64,000 nucleotides of DNA from Globisporangium splendens (Eukaryota > Oomycota > Peronosporomycetes > Pythiales > Pythiaceae): contig VFIW01000072.1 of NCBI GenBank assembly GCA_006386115.1, positions 1 to 64,000 on the forward strand, given 5' to 3'. Positions 31,194 through 42,469 of this stretch are shown one piece after another. Each line of letters begins with the position of its first letter. Position 1 is the stretch's first letter. The notes under the pieces were generated by a model, which did not search any database, was not told where the DNA came from, and saw only the letters and a program-made list of their open reading frames with translations. The translations under genes were made by a program, and so were the position numbers.

Positions 31194-32654
31194 ATGAAGG
31201 GCGAGGACGACTTTACGCTGTCGAAGCGCGCGGAGAACCAGCTCAACCGCACGCTGCGCAACGAAGAGAGCGGGCGCATCAAGCACACGGGCCGCGATGA
31301 CCGCGCGACGACGGAGCAGGTGCTCGACCCGCGCACGCGCATGATTCTGTACAAGATGCTGAACCAGGGCGTCGTGACGGAGATCAATGGCTGTCTGAGC
31401 ACGGGCAAGGAGGCGAACGTGTACCATGCGCGGCTGCCCGACGGGCGTGAAGGCGCGATCAAGGTGTACAAGACGTCGATCCTCGTGTTCAAGGACCGCG
31501 AGAAGTACGTGAGCGGCGAGTTCCGCTTCCGCCACGGGTATTCGAAGGGCAACCCGCGCAAGATGGTCAAGCTCTGGGCTGAGAAGGAGATGCGCAACCT
31601 GCGTCGTCTGCGCGAGGCCGGGATCTATTGTCCGAACCCGATGATGCTGCGCTCGCACGTGTTGCTCATGGACTTTATCGGACGCGACGGGTACGCTGCG
31701 CCAAAGCTCCGCGATGCAAACCTCAGCGAGACGAGATACCGCGAATGCTACATGTACTGCGTTAAGATGATGCGCACGATGTACCAAAAGTGCAAGCTCG
31801 TGCACGGCGACCTGAGCGAGTACAACATTTTGTACTACCAGCAGCAATTGTACTTCATCGATGTGTCGCAGTCGGTCGAGCACGAGCACCCAAGCGCCGC
31901 GGATTTCCTGCGCAAGGACTGCAAGAACGTCACGGACTACTTCACCAAGTACGGCGGACTGAACCCGATGAGCACACAGGAGCTGTTTGACTTCGTCACG
32001 GACCCGAATCTGCGCGACGAGGACGTCGACGACCACCTGGACGCGATCCAGGAGATGATCGCGAACCGCCCCGTGGGCATGTCGAACGAGCAACAGGTCG
32101 ACGAAGCCGTGTTCATGAACACATTCATCCCACGTTCGCTTGGCGAGGTGCTGCACTCGGAGCGCGAGCAGATGGCGTATATTGAAGGTCGCATGGAGAA
32201 ATCGCTGATCTCGGCGATCTCGCGGTTAGAGGTGGACACTTTGCCGCCAGGTGCGCGATTGATGGACATGCTGAACGTCGAGGGTTTGGATGAAAATGCT
32301 GATGAGTCGAGTGACGATGAGGACGATGAAGATGATCAGAGCGACAACGAGGACAAGGACGGCGATGATGGCGAGGCTCAAAGCAGCAGCGACGATGACG
32401 ACGACGATGATGGCGAATCGAGCGACGAAGAAGAAGAAGAGTCCTCCGGTCGCCGCGTGCTCACGGACGAGCAGCGCGCTGCGTTCCGTCTCGAACGACG
32501 TCTGGAGCGTGAAAAAGCACGAGAGCAGGAGAAACTGGCGAAAAAAGCCCTGAAGCACGCGACGAAAGAGGAGAAAAAGGTGAAGCGACAGAACAAGATC
32601 CCCAAGCACGTGAAGAAGCGCCACCGGACCGTCGCGAAGCAGAAGAAGAAGTAG
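31194..32654 (+). CDS. RIO1: RIO1 atypical serine kinase/ATPase
   Basis: 486 residues, intronless. The RIO domain spans about residues 35-300: ATP-binding loop STGKEANVYHA (69-79), catalytic lysine in GAIKVYK (K90), catalytic loop HGDLSEYN (204-211) and metal-binding DVSQSVEHEHP (from 223), all intact. A long Asp/Glu/Ser-rich stretch (about 365-425) and a Lys-rich C-terminus follow, as in eukaryotic RIO1. The enzyme works in late cytoplasmic maturation of pre-40S ribosomes (18S rRNA 3' processing and release of trans-acting factors). The start MKGEDDF is the first ATG of the frame. A nucleolar GTPase gene for ribosome biogenesis lies 2.1 kb downstream on the other strand. Confidence 0.97.
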   Translation: MKGEDDFTLSKRAENQLNRTLRNEESGRIKHTGRDDRATTEQVLDPRTRMILYKMLNQGVVTEINGCLSTGKEANVYHARLPDGREGAIKVYKTSILVFKDREKYVSGEFRFRHGYSKGNPRKMVKLWAEKEMRNLRRLREAGIYCPNPMMLRSHVLLMDFIGRDGYAAPKLRDANLSETRYRECYMYCVKMMRTMYQKCKLVHGDLSEYNILYYQQQLYFIDVSQSVEHEHPSAADFLRKDCKNVTDYFTKYGGLNPMSTQELFDFVTDPNLRDEDVDDHLDAIQEMIANRPVGMSNEQQVDEAVFMNTFIPRSLGEVLHSEREQMAYIEGRMEKSLISAISRLEVDTLPPGARLMDMLNVEGLDENADESSDDEDDEDDQSDNEDKDGDDGEAQSSSDDDDDDDGESSDEEEEESSGRRVLTDEQRAAFRLERRLEREKAREQEKLAKKALKHATKEEKKVKRQNKIPKHVKKRHRTVAKQKKK

Positions 32655-32886
32655 CTTTTAGGCGATCTATAGCTTAGATTTGAATGACAATTTAGACTTG
32701 ATCTTGAATCTGCACTCGTGCATCTGGGTTTTTCGTATTTACATTTCAGCATTGCACCCTTTCACAACACACGAAGGTGTTTTCTCTATCGCGCACAGTG
32801 TACTGCGATTCTTGAACATAACACCCTGCCTGATTGCTCCCGATTCATCTTGTTGGATATGACACCACGTCGAACTGTAACCACAC

Positions 32887-34532
32887 TCAAAGCCGCCGCT
32901 TCTTCAATGCTGCAGCTGATGATGGAGCCCCAAAGGCATCGCCAAACTTCATGCTCTCACGAGAGTGAGCTCGGCTCTCATGCGTCGGTTTGTCCTTCAT
33001 CTCTGGATGGAGCGACGGGAACGTCGGCATCATCGACGATTCCTGTGGAAATGGCTTCTCGCGGAAGTACGGATGCGCGATCGCGTCTTCAGCCTTGAAG
33101 CACACACACAACAAATTGCAAATTTTCAGGCTGAGCTCCATATTCCAATCCCTCTGCCTCAGTATCGATGAGGAGCTTACCGAGATTCGGATCTGTGGGT
33201 CGTATGTGAGCATTTGGTTGATCAGATCAATGCCCTGTACGCATAAAAGCATATTGACAGGTGAGCTGAGCGAGCGAGTTTCTAACAAGGTCGCAGTTTG
33301 CTCGCCTAAATCCATACTTTATCCGACAGGTCTGGAAGCACTTTTCGAATGTTGTTGTAGCTGTACCGAGTCGCATCAAAGTGGAACGCGTCGGCATTCG
33401 GAAGCGACGACATGCCCGGCCAAATGTGATCGTTTGCGCGACCAAGCAGCTGCAATCAACACACAAAGTAAATCACTAATGACCAGTGTCCAAATAGTCG
33501 GCTGACAGCGAACGCACCTTGAAGATCTTTTCGACTTGATCCAGCTCCGTTTTTCCAGGCATCAACGGCTCCTGGAGCAAGAGTTCACCAAAGATGCATC
33601 CACACGCCCACATATCCACTGCGGTGGTGTACGTATCGCAGCCAAACAGGATCTCAGGAGCACGGTACCACAGCGTGACCACCTTGGGCGTTAACGTGGC
33701 CTTAGACGAGCCCTCAACGAGCCTGCTGGTCTCTCGCGCGAGTCCGAAATCCGCGAGCTTGACGGCGCCATACCGGTCGTACAGGATGTTCGAGAGCTTG
33801 ATGTCGCGATGCAGGAGGTTTTGCTGGTGCAGATAGTTGATCGCGTGCAGAATAGACAGCAGAATGCGCTTAATCTACCCCACATTAGCAATACACAGAG
33901 TCAATTAGTCGTACGAGAACTAGGGACACTGAGCCACTGTATGCATGCGTACCTCTGACTCCTTGAATGGATTGTGCGTGCCCGAGTGGTGTCGTATCAG
34001 CAGCGACAGATCGTGCTCACAATACTCAAACACCAGGAACACACTGCACGCCGCTCAGGCGAAAAGACGTCAGATCACAAATGCATGTACACATCGACAA
34101 ACTCATTGAGACGCAGCAGCACGAGAGCGTACCTGGAGCGTTTGCGACCGACGGCGACGTCCAAGAGCTGCACGCAGTTCGGGTGCCGCAGCCGCTTGAG
34201 CAGCTTGATCTCGCGCAGCGCAGTGATCGGAAACTAAAGTATTACAAATGTATACACACATGCATATAAGCCCAACGAGCGCACAATAGATACGCATGAC
34301 TGATTGATTGACTCGTGTGTACCCCTTCACTGGCTTCGTTGTGCAGGATGACACGCTTGAGCGCGACGATGCGCTTGGACTGGCGGTCGCGCGCGCGGTA
34401 CACGGTGCCGTACGTGCCCTCGCCGATGCAGTTGAGCTTCTCGAACTCGTCCACGTCGCGGCACGTGCCCAGCGGCTCGAAGTGGCGCTCCACGTCGCGC
34501 GCGGTCCACGAGATCGGCGGCGCCTTCGCCAT
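32887..34532 (-). CDS. CDK10-like cyclin-dependent kinase
   Basis: Seven exons (minus strand): 34532-34323, 34233-34133, 34043-33953, 33874-33518, 33449-33318, 33234-33181 and 33093-32887, giving 383 residues. All introns are GT-AG, 50-90 nt. Kinase signatures: GEGTYGTVYRA, K59 in VALKRV, PITALRE helix (72-78), HRDIKLSN with D158, DFG 176-178, and T-loop LTPKVVTLWYRAPE. The N-terminal CRDVDEFEKLN and the tail PQESSMMPTFP match CDK10 rather than CDK11 or CDK1. CDK10 pairs with cyclin M and acts in transcription and signalling; cyclin partner and substrates here are unknown. The Lys/Arg-rich terminus (KKRRL) could be a nuclear signal. Confidence 0.93.
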
Positions 34533-34798
34533 TGTGGAGGTGTGTGTCCACTTTGGGGTCAAATGGTGTTGATAATGCGCAAGGTTGCACGAACGTGACA
34601 GCAAGAACTAGAGTGTTGCACGAAGGGAACGAGAAAGTACAACCACTTTGGTGATCAATTGGATGCAGCAACTCTTGGCAACTTTGGTGCATCCATCACA
34701 TGGACACAAATGGAGTGCTAGCTGGTGCTGATGTTTATGTATGTGTATTGGCGTTAATTATATGGATGGCTACTGCATCCGCAAAAGCTCTATTCTAC

Positions 34799-36365
34799 TC
34801 ATTCTTCGTCCTCGTCGTCTTCGTCGTCGTTCATTTCCTCCTCTTCCTCTTCTTCGCCGTCCATGTCTTCATCCTCATCGTCTTCGTCTTCCGAGGTGAG
34901 ACCGTCCTGCTCTGGCAACTGACCCATGACGAGGTCGTACTCAGTGGTGTCGCCCGCAGCGTGGGCCACGGTCGCGGCCTTGAACACAAGCGCGCGCTTG
35001 AAGTCCGTTGGATTGGATGTGTACAACAAAGTCTCCAGGTTTTCCAACTGCACGAATGACACAAATAGAAGATAAGAGTGAGTACACGTTGATCATGGAA
35101 CGAAACGAAGAAGATGGCCGACATATAGATACCTTAGAGAGGTCGAGCTTCTGGAACCATTCTGGTGCCTCAAAGCGGGATTTGGACTTGGCTGGAGGCA
35201 AGCACAACGCCGAGAAACTGCCGTTGCCGAGGCCCGTCAAGAAGGTACGCGCCGTGAGCAAGATATCTGGATCACCACCCTTGCGCAAGATGTTGCGCTT
35301 GACGGCAAGGCGCGCAATGAACTCCTCGTGGTTGCGGAACACTGGGAGTTGCAGGCTCTGCATAAAGTTGGCAGCGTCTCCACGTTCGATCAACGACTTC
35401 ACCGCTGGCACCGGGTCTTCGGTGAAAATGTTGGCGATGCCGTGACGCAGGACCACAGCAGACTCTTCACTGTATGCCGCATCCAGCGCAGGGCAATCGA
35501 TCAACGTGATCTTGTCGTTGTACTGGATCTCAAGCGCACGCTTCGTAGACGTCGGGTTCGACGACACCTGCGCGACCAAACGCTTCTTCAATGAGTTCAC
35601 CAACGTACTCTTGCCGACATTTGGGTATCCGAGGATGGCCACGTGGAAAGGACCTTCGGCGTTTTTGCTGACTTCGTCCAAGAACAATCGCAGAGTCTGC
35701 ACATTACCGTTGTCACGAAGGTCTTGAAGTCCCTGCGTGCGTTCGTACAGTGCTTGCTGACCCTTAATGACCTTGTTTTTCTTTTTCACGTCGGCGACCG
35801 GCTTGTTCAACGAGCGAACAGGGATCGTAGGGTGGAAACGACGCAAGTAGGTTGCCCACTTTTGCGCCACGTCCGGAGCAACCAGATCGATCTTGTTGAG
35901 CACGAGCACGACCTTCTTGTTGCCCTTGGCGATGAGACCATCTTCGAGCGACAGCGAGCGCGAGCCCTGTGGGTCACGCGCATCGAGTACGATCAGCACC
36001 AAATCCGACTTCTGCACGCTCTCCTTCAGATCCTTCTTGGCTTGCATCTCGACCGAGAGAGGTGTCAACGCTGGCATCGTCTTGCGCGCCTGCGCAGCCA
36101 ATTTCTTGCGCTCTCGCTTCTCGAGTTTGGCCTGTTCTCTCGCCTGGCGCTGGGACTCGAGCTCCGCGAGACGCGCCTGCTCGACCTGCTGCAGCAGCTC
36201 CTCTTTGAACGGCCAGTTGTTGGGGATGCCCGGGTCCTTCTTCTTCTTGTGCACATTCAGGCGCTCCTTCTTGCGCTCCGAGCGCTTGTGCTCGCGCACC
36301 TTGCGCGCGATCTTGTGCTTCTTGTGCAGCGACAGTCGCTTCGACTGGTACTTCTTCTTGACCAT
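34799..36365 (-). CDS. nucleolar GTPase of the GNL3/Grn1 (nucleostemin) family
   Basis: Two exons, 36365-35133 and 35047-34799, 493 residues; the intron begins GTATCT and ends TGCAG, phase 0. A very basic N-terminus (residues 1-45) acts as nucleolar signal. A coiled segment (about 50-95) precedes a circularly permuted GTPase: DAR at 128-130, NKID (G4) at 157-160, then P-loop GYPNVGKST (G1) at 246-254 and DCPA (G3) at 290-293. The C-terminus is an acidic Asp/Glu tail. This order G4-G1-G3 defines the YlqF/YawG group. It acts in 60S ribosomal subunit assembly and export. It is divergent from TRMT112, another ribosome and translation factor. Confidence 0.95.
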
Positions 36366-36712
36366 CGTGACCGGCGCTGCGCGTTTATCTGCGGACTACT
36401 CTCGAGCGCTAGGCGCTTCGACTGGTGCGTTCGTTCCGACGCAATTGACTCGATGGTGACCAAAGGCCACACACTCACTATACCCGCGCTCTTCAGCCGC
36501 CAATCATTCCCTTATTTATCTCTCATTGGTCGAAAATCAATTAACTTTATCGAGGATACACCAATTAAATGATGTTATTGGTGGACGAAAGAGTGTAGGG
36601 GTAGTGGATCCACTTGGCAAAGTAGCCTTTCATAGTGGAGCTGCTCCCCTCCAATACTGCAAACACACACACACACCAAGAGCATTGCCATCTGAAGCAA
36701 CACGAAGCGAAT
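36366..36712. promoter_or_regulatory. bidirectional promoter of GNL3-like and TRMT112 genes
   Basis: 347 bp between two divergent start codons. It contains an inverted CCAAT box (ATTGG near 36526) and a string TCATTCCCTTATTT near 36506 that loosely resembles the oomycete initiator. Co-regulation of the two ribosome-related genes is plausible but inferred. Confidence 0.5.
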
Positions 36713-37488
36713 ATGAGACTCCTGACGCACAACATGCTCGTCTGCAACGTCAAGGTGCGTCCTCCGTATAGCGCCATGCTGCTGCGCTCGCTGTTAGCTG
36801 ACTGTTGGTGCTTGAACCGCTGTATTTGGCTCTGTGGATGGAATTAGGCGTGCGCCGACACTGCTGGACGCGAGGCTGGTCTGCGTCCACTCAACTTCCC
36901 ACTTCGAGTACGTTGACAATGCACTGCTCCCTGAGATGACCGTGCTATTGCTGCTAGAGTGTGTGCGCTGTGGATCCAACCTACCCACTCACTCTGTGTA
37001 TTTGCTGCGATAGATTGTGCCGGAGATGGATGGCGTGGTGATCGCCAAGACGGTGTTCAGTAAGAAGTTTATGTTGCACATCATGAAGTCGATCGACTAC
37101 GCTGCGCTGGTGGAAACAACGAAAGAGGTACGCCTTGGCATCTACGCCACACAATAGGTCGATGCAACGTGATGCTAATGAAAAATATGCTTGTCTGTGT
37201 GTAGCTGAACCACCCGGAGGTGCCGATCCTCCCCGAGCAGATCCCAGAAGACCTGAGCGAGCAGGACGAGCTGCTCCAGTTGATCCACCAAGCGATCTTC
37301 GATGTAAGTGCTGGCCGTTTATACATTGTCGATTGGCGCATTTCAGCCCCAAACTTATAATGTGTGTGTGCTTGACTTTTTCTCAGACCAACATTGTCGA
37401 AGGCGAGCTCGTGTGCAACAACTGCGCGCGCAGTTATCCGATCACCCACGCCGTCCCAAACATGCTTCTCGAAGACGACGAGATGTAG
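36713..37488 (+). CDS. TRM112: TRMT112/Trm112 methyltransferase activator subunit
   Basis: Five exons: 36713-36754, 36848-36907, 37014-37127, 37205-37303 and 37387-37488, giving 138 residues, all joins phase 0. It opens MRLLTHNMLVC, the family hallmark, and ends in PITHAVPNMLLEDDEM. The zinc site is complete: C11 and C16 at the N-terminus (split by intron 1) and the pair in LVCNNCARSYPI. Trm112 is an obligate partner of several methyltransferases: tRNA wobble uridine (Trm9/ALKBH8), m2G (Trm11), rRNA m7G (Bud23) and the release-factor glutamine methylase (Mtq2). Located in cytosol and nucleus. Confidence 0.95.
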
Positions 37489-38358
37489 AGAGTGCGACAG
37501 CAATAGGAGATTTGGGAAAGATCAATATATGTAACTAAAGTAAAGCCAAACCGCTCTGCTGCGATCTGGTTTTTATCCTCTGCTTATGTACTGTGCATAC
37601 AATCACTGCCGAAGGCGACAACACGAGACTGGATCTGAAACATCTAGAACGATCATCTGAACTTGATCCACGGGGCACCAGAATGTCCGATTGTGTGCTC
37701 AGGCTTGCATCAAAGCTGAGATTCGAACCGATGCCTTGAGATCGTGTATCAGACTTGATTTGCGGGGACCCACAGCATCGAATTGTGGGCACAGCTAAGT
37801 GCATCGCGCGCGGTATCATTTCCGCTTCTCTCTGGATCGCACTTGAGCCACTGGGAGGCGGCTCCAGATCAAGAAGAAGAAAAAAACTTCAAAGAGTGGA
37901 AAGTCCGACACAGACGTCAGGGACACAAGTCGCACGGGACTGACTGACGCTATTTCCTATCCAATAGACTATTTTCAGTGATAGACCCTATTTGAGACCA
38001 TTCTTATTAATCAAAGCTATGGAGGAGACAACTGCCACACAGCATATCCTGCTTCCGCTTCACAAAAACGAGTCAGATCCAAGATTGACCAGATGGGTGC
38101 CTTTGCCATCACCGAGTGGATCTTTTCATGCCTCTTGCCGCCGCAAAGCTACTACTTGACCTTGAAGCCAAGCCCACAGTCGCAAAACCCCAGTCTTTCG
38201 GCTGACGCTCCGTAGCTCTCTGTGAATCTGAGACGATGGCGGTGGAAGTGCCTCCGTCGCTATCCGCAAAGTCTCACGGGTTCTCGCTCGTCCGCCAAAG
38301 CTACACACACACCCACGCTGAAGCCTCAACCTCAAGTTCGAGTTGACCCAGAGCTCAC
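37489..38358. other. intergenic with a diverged direct repeat
   Basis: No supported gene. Two related stretches of about 40 bp, each beginning ACTTGAT and containing CGGGG, (C)AGCA/CAGAAT and TTGTG, occur near 37660-37701 and 37750-37793. A GATTCGAACC string near 37723 resembles a tRNA B box in reverse, but no tRNA fold surrounds it. Confidence 0.45.
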
Positions 38359-38372
38359 TCATTAACCAATTT
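38359..38372 (+). promoter_or_regulatory. initiator-like element of GH17 gene
   Basis: TCATTAACCAATTT matches the oomycete initiator core TCATTYYNCAWTTT except for the two pyrimidines, and is preceded by GCTCAC. It lies 93 nt upstream of the start codon at 38465. Confidence 0.55.
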
Positions 38373-38464
38373 GGCTTCTCCCGTGCACCCGCCAAGCTCT
38401 CCTCAGTAGTTCCGATCGTTTTCGTCACGATCACTCAGCATCCATCCTCACTACAAAATCAACA

Positions 38465-39430
38465 ATGAAGTCCACTGTTGCAGCCTTTCTCGCGTCCGTC
38501 GTTGCAGCCGTCTCGTGCCTCACCAGTGAGGTCTCGGCGCGCGGTGTCTGCTACGACCCAGCGCATAACACGGACGTCACGACGGATGCGATCAGCGCCG
38601 ACTTTGTCGTGATCAAGGGCAGCGGCTTCACGGGCATCCGCACGTTCTACACCGCGTTTGGTAACACGGACCTCGGCACGCTTGCGATCGAGCAGGGACT
38701 CAATGCGACGCTCGGCATCCCGTTCTCGAACGACGACCCCACAGCCGCGCAGAGCCACGTGGACGCTGCAATCGCCACGGCCATCAAGTACGCGAATGAG
38801 ACCGCGCGCGTGCTTCAGATCTTTGTCGGCAATGAAAACCTCGCGAGCGTCGATGAAGTGCCTGCCGAGATGCTCACGTACATCCAGCAGATCAAAGCCC
38901 AGGTACCTGAGAATGTCGAGGTCGGCACCGTCCAACGCAACACGGAGCTGCTGGACTCGAGCCGCATGGCCAACATCGTCGGACTCGTGGATCTCCTGAA
39001 CGCATGCGACGTCGTGGGTGTCAACATCCACCCGGTGTTCTCGCCCAACACAGCCGCTGACAAAGCCATCGACGTGCTCACGGCGCAATGGGATACATTG
39101 CAAAGTGAGACCACCAACACAACGTTCCCGGGTCTCTCGGACAAACTCGCGATTACCGAGACTGGATGGCCTTCGGGCGGCTCCTCCAATGGCAACACGG
39201 GCACAGTCGCCGGCGCGCAGACCTTCTTCGAGGACTACATGAGCTGGAGCGCGTCCACGCTCGACGACTCGCGCAACTTTTACTTCCAGATGTTCGACCA
39301 GCCGCAGCGCACTGATGGTGTGTTTGAGCCGTACTTCGGCCTGATCAACGAGAGCGGCGCTGCAAAATTTTCCCTCGATTCGGCCGTCGTGTCCTCCTCG
39401 TCTTCCTCGGCATCCCAAGCTGCCTATTGA
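38465..39430 (+). CDS. secreted GH17 glucan 1,3-beta-glucosidase/endoglucanase
   Basis: 321 residues, intronless. A signal peptide (residues 1 to about 25, MKSTVAAFLASVVAAVSCL) is followed by a GH17 TIM barrel. Landmarks are GVCYDP near 27, IRTFY at 58-62, acid/base VGNE with E124, VNIHPVF near 186 and nucleophile ETGWPSGG with E232. A short Ser-rich tail (about 305-316) follows, without an evident GPI signal or carbohydrate-binding module. The enzyme hydrolyses beta-1,3-glucan, a main wall polymer of oomycetes, so wall remodelling is the likely role; action on host or fungal glucan is an alternative. The start is the first ATG. Confidence 0.93.
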   Translation: MKSTVAAFLASVVAAVSCLTSEVSARGVCYDPAHNTDVTTDAISADFVVIKGSGFTGIRTFYTAFGNTDLGTLAIEQGLNATLGIPFSNDDPTAAQSHVDAAIATAIKYANETARVLQIFVGNENLASVDEVPAEMLTYIQQIKAQVPENVEVGTVQRNTELLDSSRMANIVGLVDLLNACDVVGVNIHPVFSPNTAADKAIDVLTAQWDTLQSETTNTTFPGLSDKLAITETGWPSGGSSNGNTGTVAGAQTFFEDYMSWSASTLDDSRNFYFQMFDQPQRTDGVFEPYFGLINESGAAKFSLDSAVVSSSSSSASQAAY

Positions 39431-39900
39431 GGCATTTGAGTTCCAGAGTTTTGTCGTTCGCCCCCATCCTAAGAGCAGTATCGTCATTGAAATCGCTCGC
39501 TGCTTTGGTTGAGATGGCTTTGCCATAAGTAGCGTTCGCGTCCAGTTTGTCCTTTTTCCGCGAGCATAATCTCAAATATAACTCATCAACAACCTTGTGC
39601 ATACATGGTGAATCAGTGCCACAAGGCAGAAACAAAACTTTCTTTTGTCTTGATTCTTGATTTACCGTTTTCGCACCTTGGTTTTTTCCTTTATGCTTCC
39701 TGTTGCCACCTCATACACCAACGTGGAGGGATGCCTAGAGGATACATGGTGCAAACAACGCCTTTTGTATCTGTGCCGTGTCACGTTGGAGGGACCGGGG
39801 AAGTCCAGTAGATGATGGCGTCGTTGTTTGCGTTCTATGCTTCATCACCTACCATGGTGAAGCTCCAAATCTCGCACAGTTCTCGGCAAGAGAAGCTTTC
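39431..39900. other. convergent intergenic
   Basis: 3' regions of the GH17 and RPAP2-like genes. No gene or structured element was recognised. Confidence 0.6.
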
Positions 39901-42036
39901 TTATGCATCAAGCAGCTCTTCGTATTCTTCGCGCAGCGTCAGTGCCTCCTGCAGCATGGCTTCCACTTCGCTGACGGAAAAATCGCTCTGCTTGTCGCTC
40001 GATGTGCGCGTTTTACAGACGCATTTTCCGACTGACCGACGGCATTTCCGACACTTTTTCGACTACAAGAGCGATCATAAACACATGTCAAGTAGCCACC
40101 CAATTGCCAGATCGAATAGCTACAGTGAAGTAGATCAAAATTGAACCGTACCTGCTCATTCACGGGGGTATCATTCGCAACAGAGCCCGTGGTGATCTCT
40201 TCCAGCGGCTGCACGTCTGTGTCCACGATGACCTCGTCGTCGTTCCGGAGATCGTAAAACAAAGCTAACAGCTGCTGCAGTTCCGTCGCATCCAACTTTG
40301 TCAATTGCATCGCATGGCTACAAAATGAAGATGGTTCCAGTCAGAAATGCCCAAACAAAAATGCCACCAAGTTCACATTGCGTAAATGACCATACCTCAA
40401 ATGTCCACTTTGTACATCTTCCGGGCGCTTTCCATGCGCCACGAGCAGCAAAATCGCAGCAACACAAGTCCACTGTGGCAAAAGTATAGTCGGATAATGC
40501 ACAAACAAGGTTGTTAGCACTCAATGCGTATCATACTATCAAATAACGCCATCTGCATTGGTCACAGGAACAAAAACAACCATACCTGGTGGGAATTGCG
40601 CGCATCGATGGCGTCTCGGAGCGAGAACGTCGTGGTGATGTCAGCGATCTTCTGGTTCACATATCGATCAGCGGCCAGCTTGATATTCCGCGCCACCTGA
40701 GGCATTGGCCGGTTCAGCATGAGTGCAAACGCGTTAATGCGTTCCTGCATCCGGTACCACACTGCGCGTGCTGCCGCGTCATCTTTCGATTTGTCATCTT
40801 CTTCTTTCGGAGGGATCGGTAGCCCCACGACGACAAGATTAGTTTCGTGGGTGATCCACGTCGAGAACAGGCGCCACAGGTTGCTAAACAGCGACAGCTC
40901 ATCGAGCGAGATGATCTCATCTTCCTCAAAGTCCGAGAGCGCAAAACTCGCCGACGACGCGTCCGAGTCCATGTCGCTACCGCTTTCATCGTCACTATCA
41001 CTGACCACGATCTCATCCTTCGAGTTGGCATCATCCTTCTGCAGTAACTTCTCCACTTTCTTCGCCAATTTGTTCTTGTGCGACGGGAACACAAAGCCTT
41101 CAATGAGCACAGCATGTGACGCGTCGGGGAATTCTTTGTCCGGGGAGTCTGGGGTCTCATTTTCCTTCAATGCAACTGGCGCCGACGCGGTCAAAGCCGA
41201 TGGCACACTGAGTGCATCCACTGGCGTCGACTTGCGCTCAACGATGCCGAGGTCGCCAGTCTTGGACCACACGGTGTTGGCTTTTGGAGCGGGTGGTGGG
41301 GAGACGCTGTGAGTTTGATTCTTCGCTTTGTCTTTGGCCGCTTCTCCTTCTTGAGCTGGTGGCTGATCAAAATCGAGTGGATTTGGCCGGTTGGTGCCAA
41401 AAACCTCCAGCATCGACGGCACCAATTGTGGCGGCTTCGCGACCAACTTGGAGAGAAACACGCGCGCTTTCTGCGAAGAAATAACACCACAAGCCATGCG
41501 TTTGGTCAATAAACGTTGATTGCTTTGCATGGTACAATTGGCCGCATGAGCGTACCTTTAGGCAGAGCTGCGAGCAGAACTGGTTCTCGTGCTGTGCATC
41601 GTAAATCTCTTTCCGCGCTAACGAGATGCGGTATTTGCCCGATTTCCTGTGACAAAAATGAACATTCCAGAACGAATATTAACACCAGTTTTTTCATCCA
41701 AATGCACCCACATAACAATCCAACAGACACATACTCTGCGAGCTTATTGCCACACGGTGGGAACGCACACAGCGACTGCACGGCGCGCTCCTCAAACACG
41801 GTGTCCATGTGGCGGCGCTGCAGGATCTTGGCGCACAGGTCGAGGTACCGCACGGGGATGCGCGGGTAGATCAGCGATGACATGAGCACGAACGCCTCGC
41901 GCACGTTGGAGCCGGTACCAGGAGCTGCTGCCGACGGTGGAGCGCTTGCAGTAGCAGCACTAGATGCGCCACTGCGCTTGGCGCTGCTTCGCTTGGTGCT
42001 GCTTCGCTTGGAGGAGCTCTCGCCTGCACTCGCCAT
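39901..42036 (-). CDS. RPAP2/Rtr1-like RNA polymerase II CTD phosphatase
   Basis: Six exons: 42036-41735, 41646-41556, 41470-40586, 40472-40396, 40317-40152 and 40062-39901, about 560 residues with consistent GT-AG phases. The Rtr1 zinc-binding signature is present across the first splice: LCAFPPCGNKLAE, then KYRISLARKEIYD and FCSQLCLK. RPAP2/Rtr1 removes Ser5 phosphate from the Pol II CTD and helps import Pol II. A long acidic middle region precedes a helical C-terminal half (ALMLNRPMPQVARNIKLAADRYVN). The last exon encodes a second cysteine cluster, KKCRKCRRSVGKCVCK, and ends EEYEELLDA. The start is uncertain: an in-frame ATG at 42075 would add 13 residues. Confidence 0.85.
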
Positions 42037-42469
42037 TTCTCTTCCTTCTCGTATTGCGCTTTGCTGATGCGCCATCAATTGGACCAAACCTCTCGAATTC
42101 GATGTTATTAAGTGCGTGTCTTGCCTCACGCGTACTTTATGCAGTTGTCGGCTCGATCGACTGGGCTCAGCTTTTGGGCTTGGCTCGGCTCGGCTTAGAT
42201 CTTGCATTGCGCTTCGTTTGCTCAGATTGGTCGAGTGAACTCGCTTCAACTTCAAGCGGCTTGAAAAGTCGATATTTATCCTCATTTCATCCAATCATCT
42301 ATCTGAGTTAGTGGATCTCACGTGGGGCACGTTCTCCTCCGCTCGGTGGATGGCGGATATGAGGGTACAGGGGTAGGTCGTGGGGTCACTCTCCTCTTCA
42401 CCTCCAAAGACGCACGTCGCCACTTGATGCTCATTCTTCAACTGAACGTGCGATCCACACACACTCAAG
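42037..42469. promoter_or_regulatory. bidirectional promoter, RPAP2-like and enoyl-CoA hydratase genes
   Basis: 433 bp between divergent starts. On the plus strand GCTCATTCTTCAACTG (42429-42444) matches the oomycete initiator at the first 13 of 16 positions, 26 nt upstream of the hydratase ATG. A GGCTCGGCTCGGCTT repeat lies near 42183. Confidence 0.65.

Noticed and set aside
31188..32156. 322-codon minus-strand frame
   Set aside because: Exact antisense of the RIO1 kinase domain; no motif of its own.
37700..37740. tRNA-like B box (GGTTCGAATC in reverse)
   Set aside because: The flanking bases do not form a T stem, and no A box or acceptor stem is at the right distance.
38459..39526. 355-codon minus-strand frame
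   Set aside because: Antisense of the GH17 gene, which has a signal peptide and both catalytic glutamates; the reverse frame has no features.
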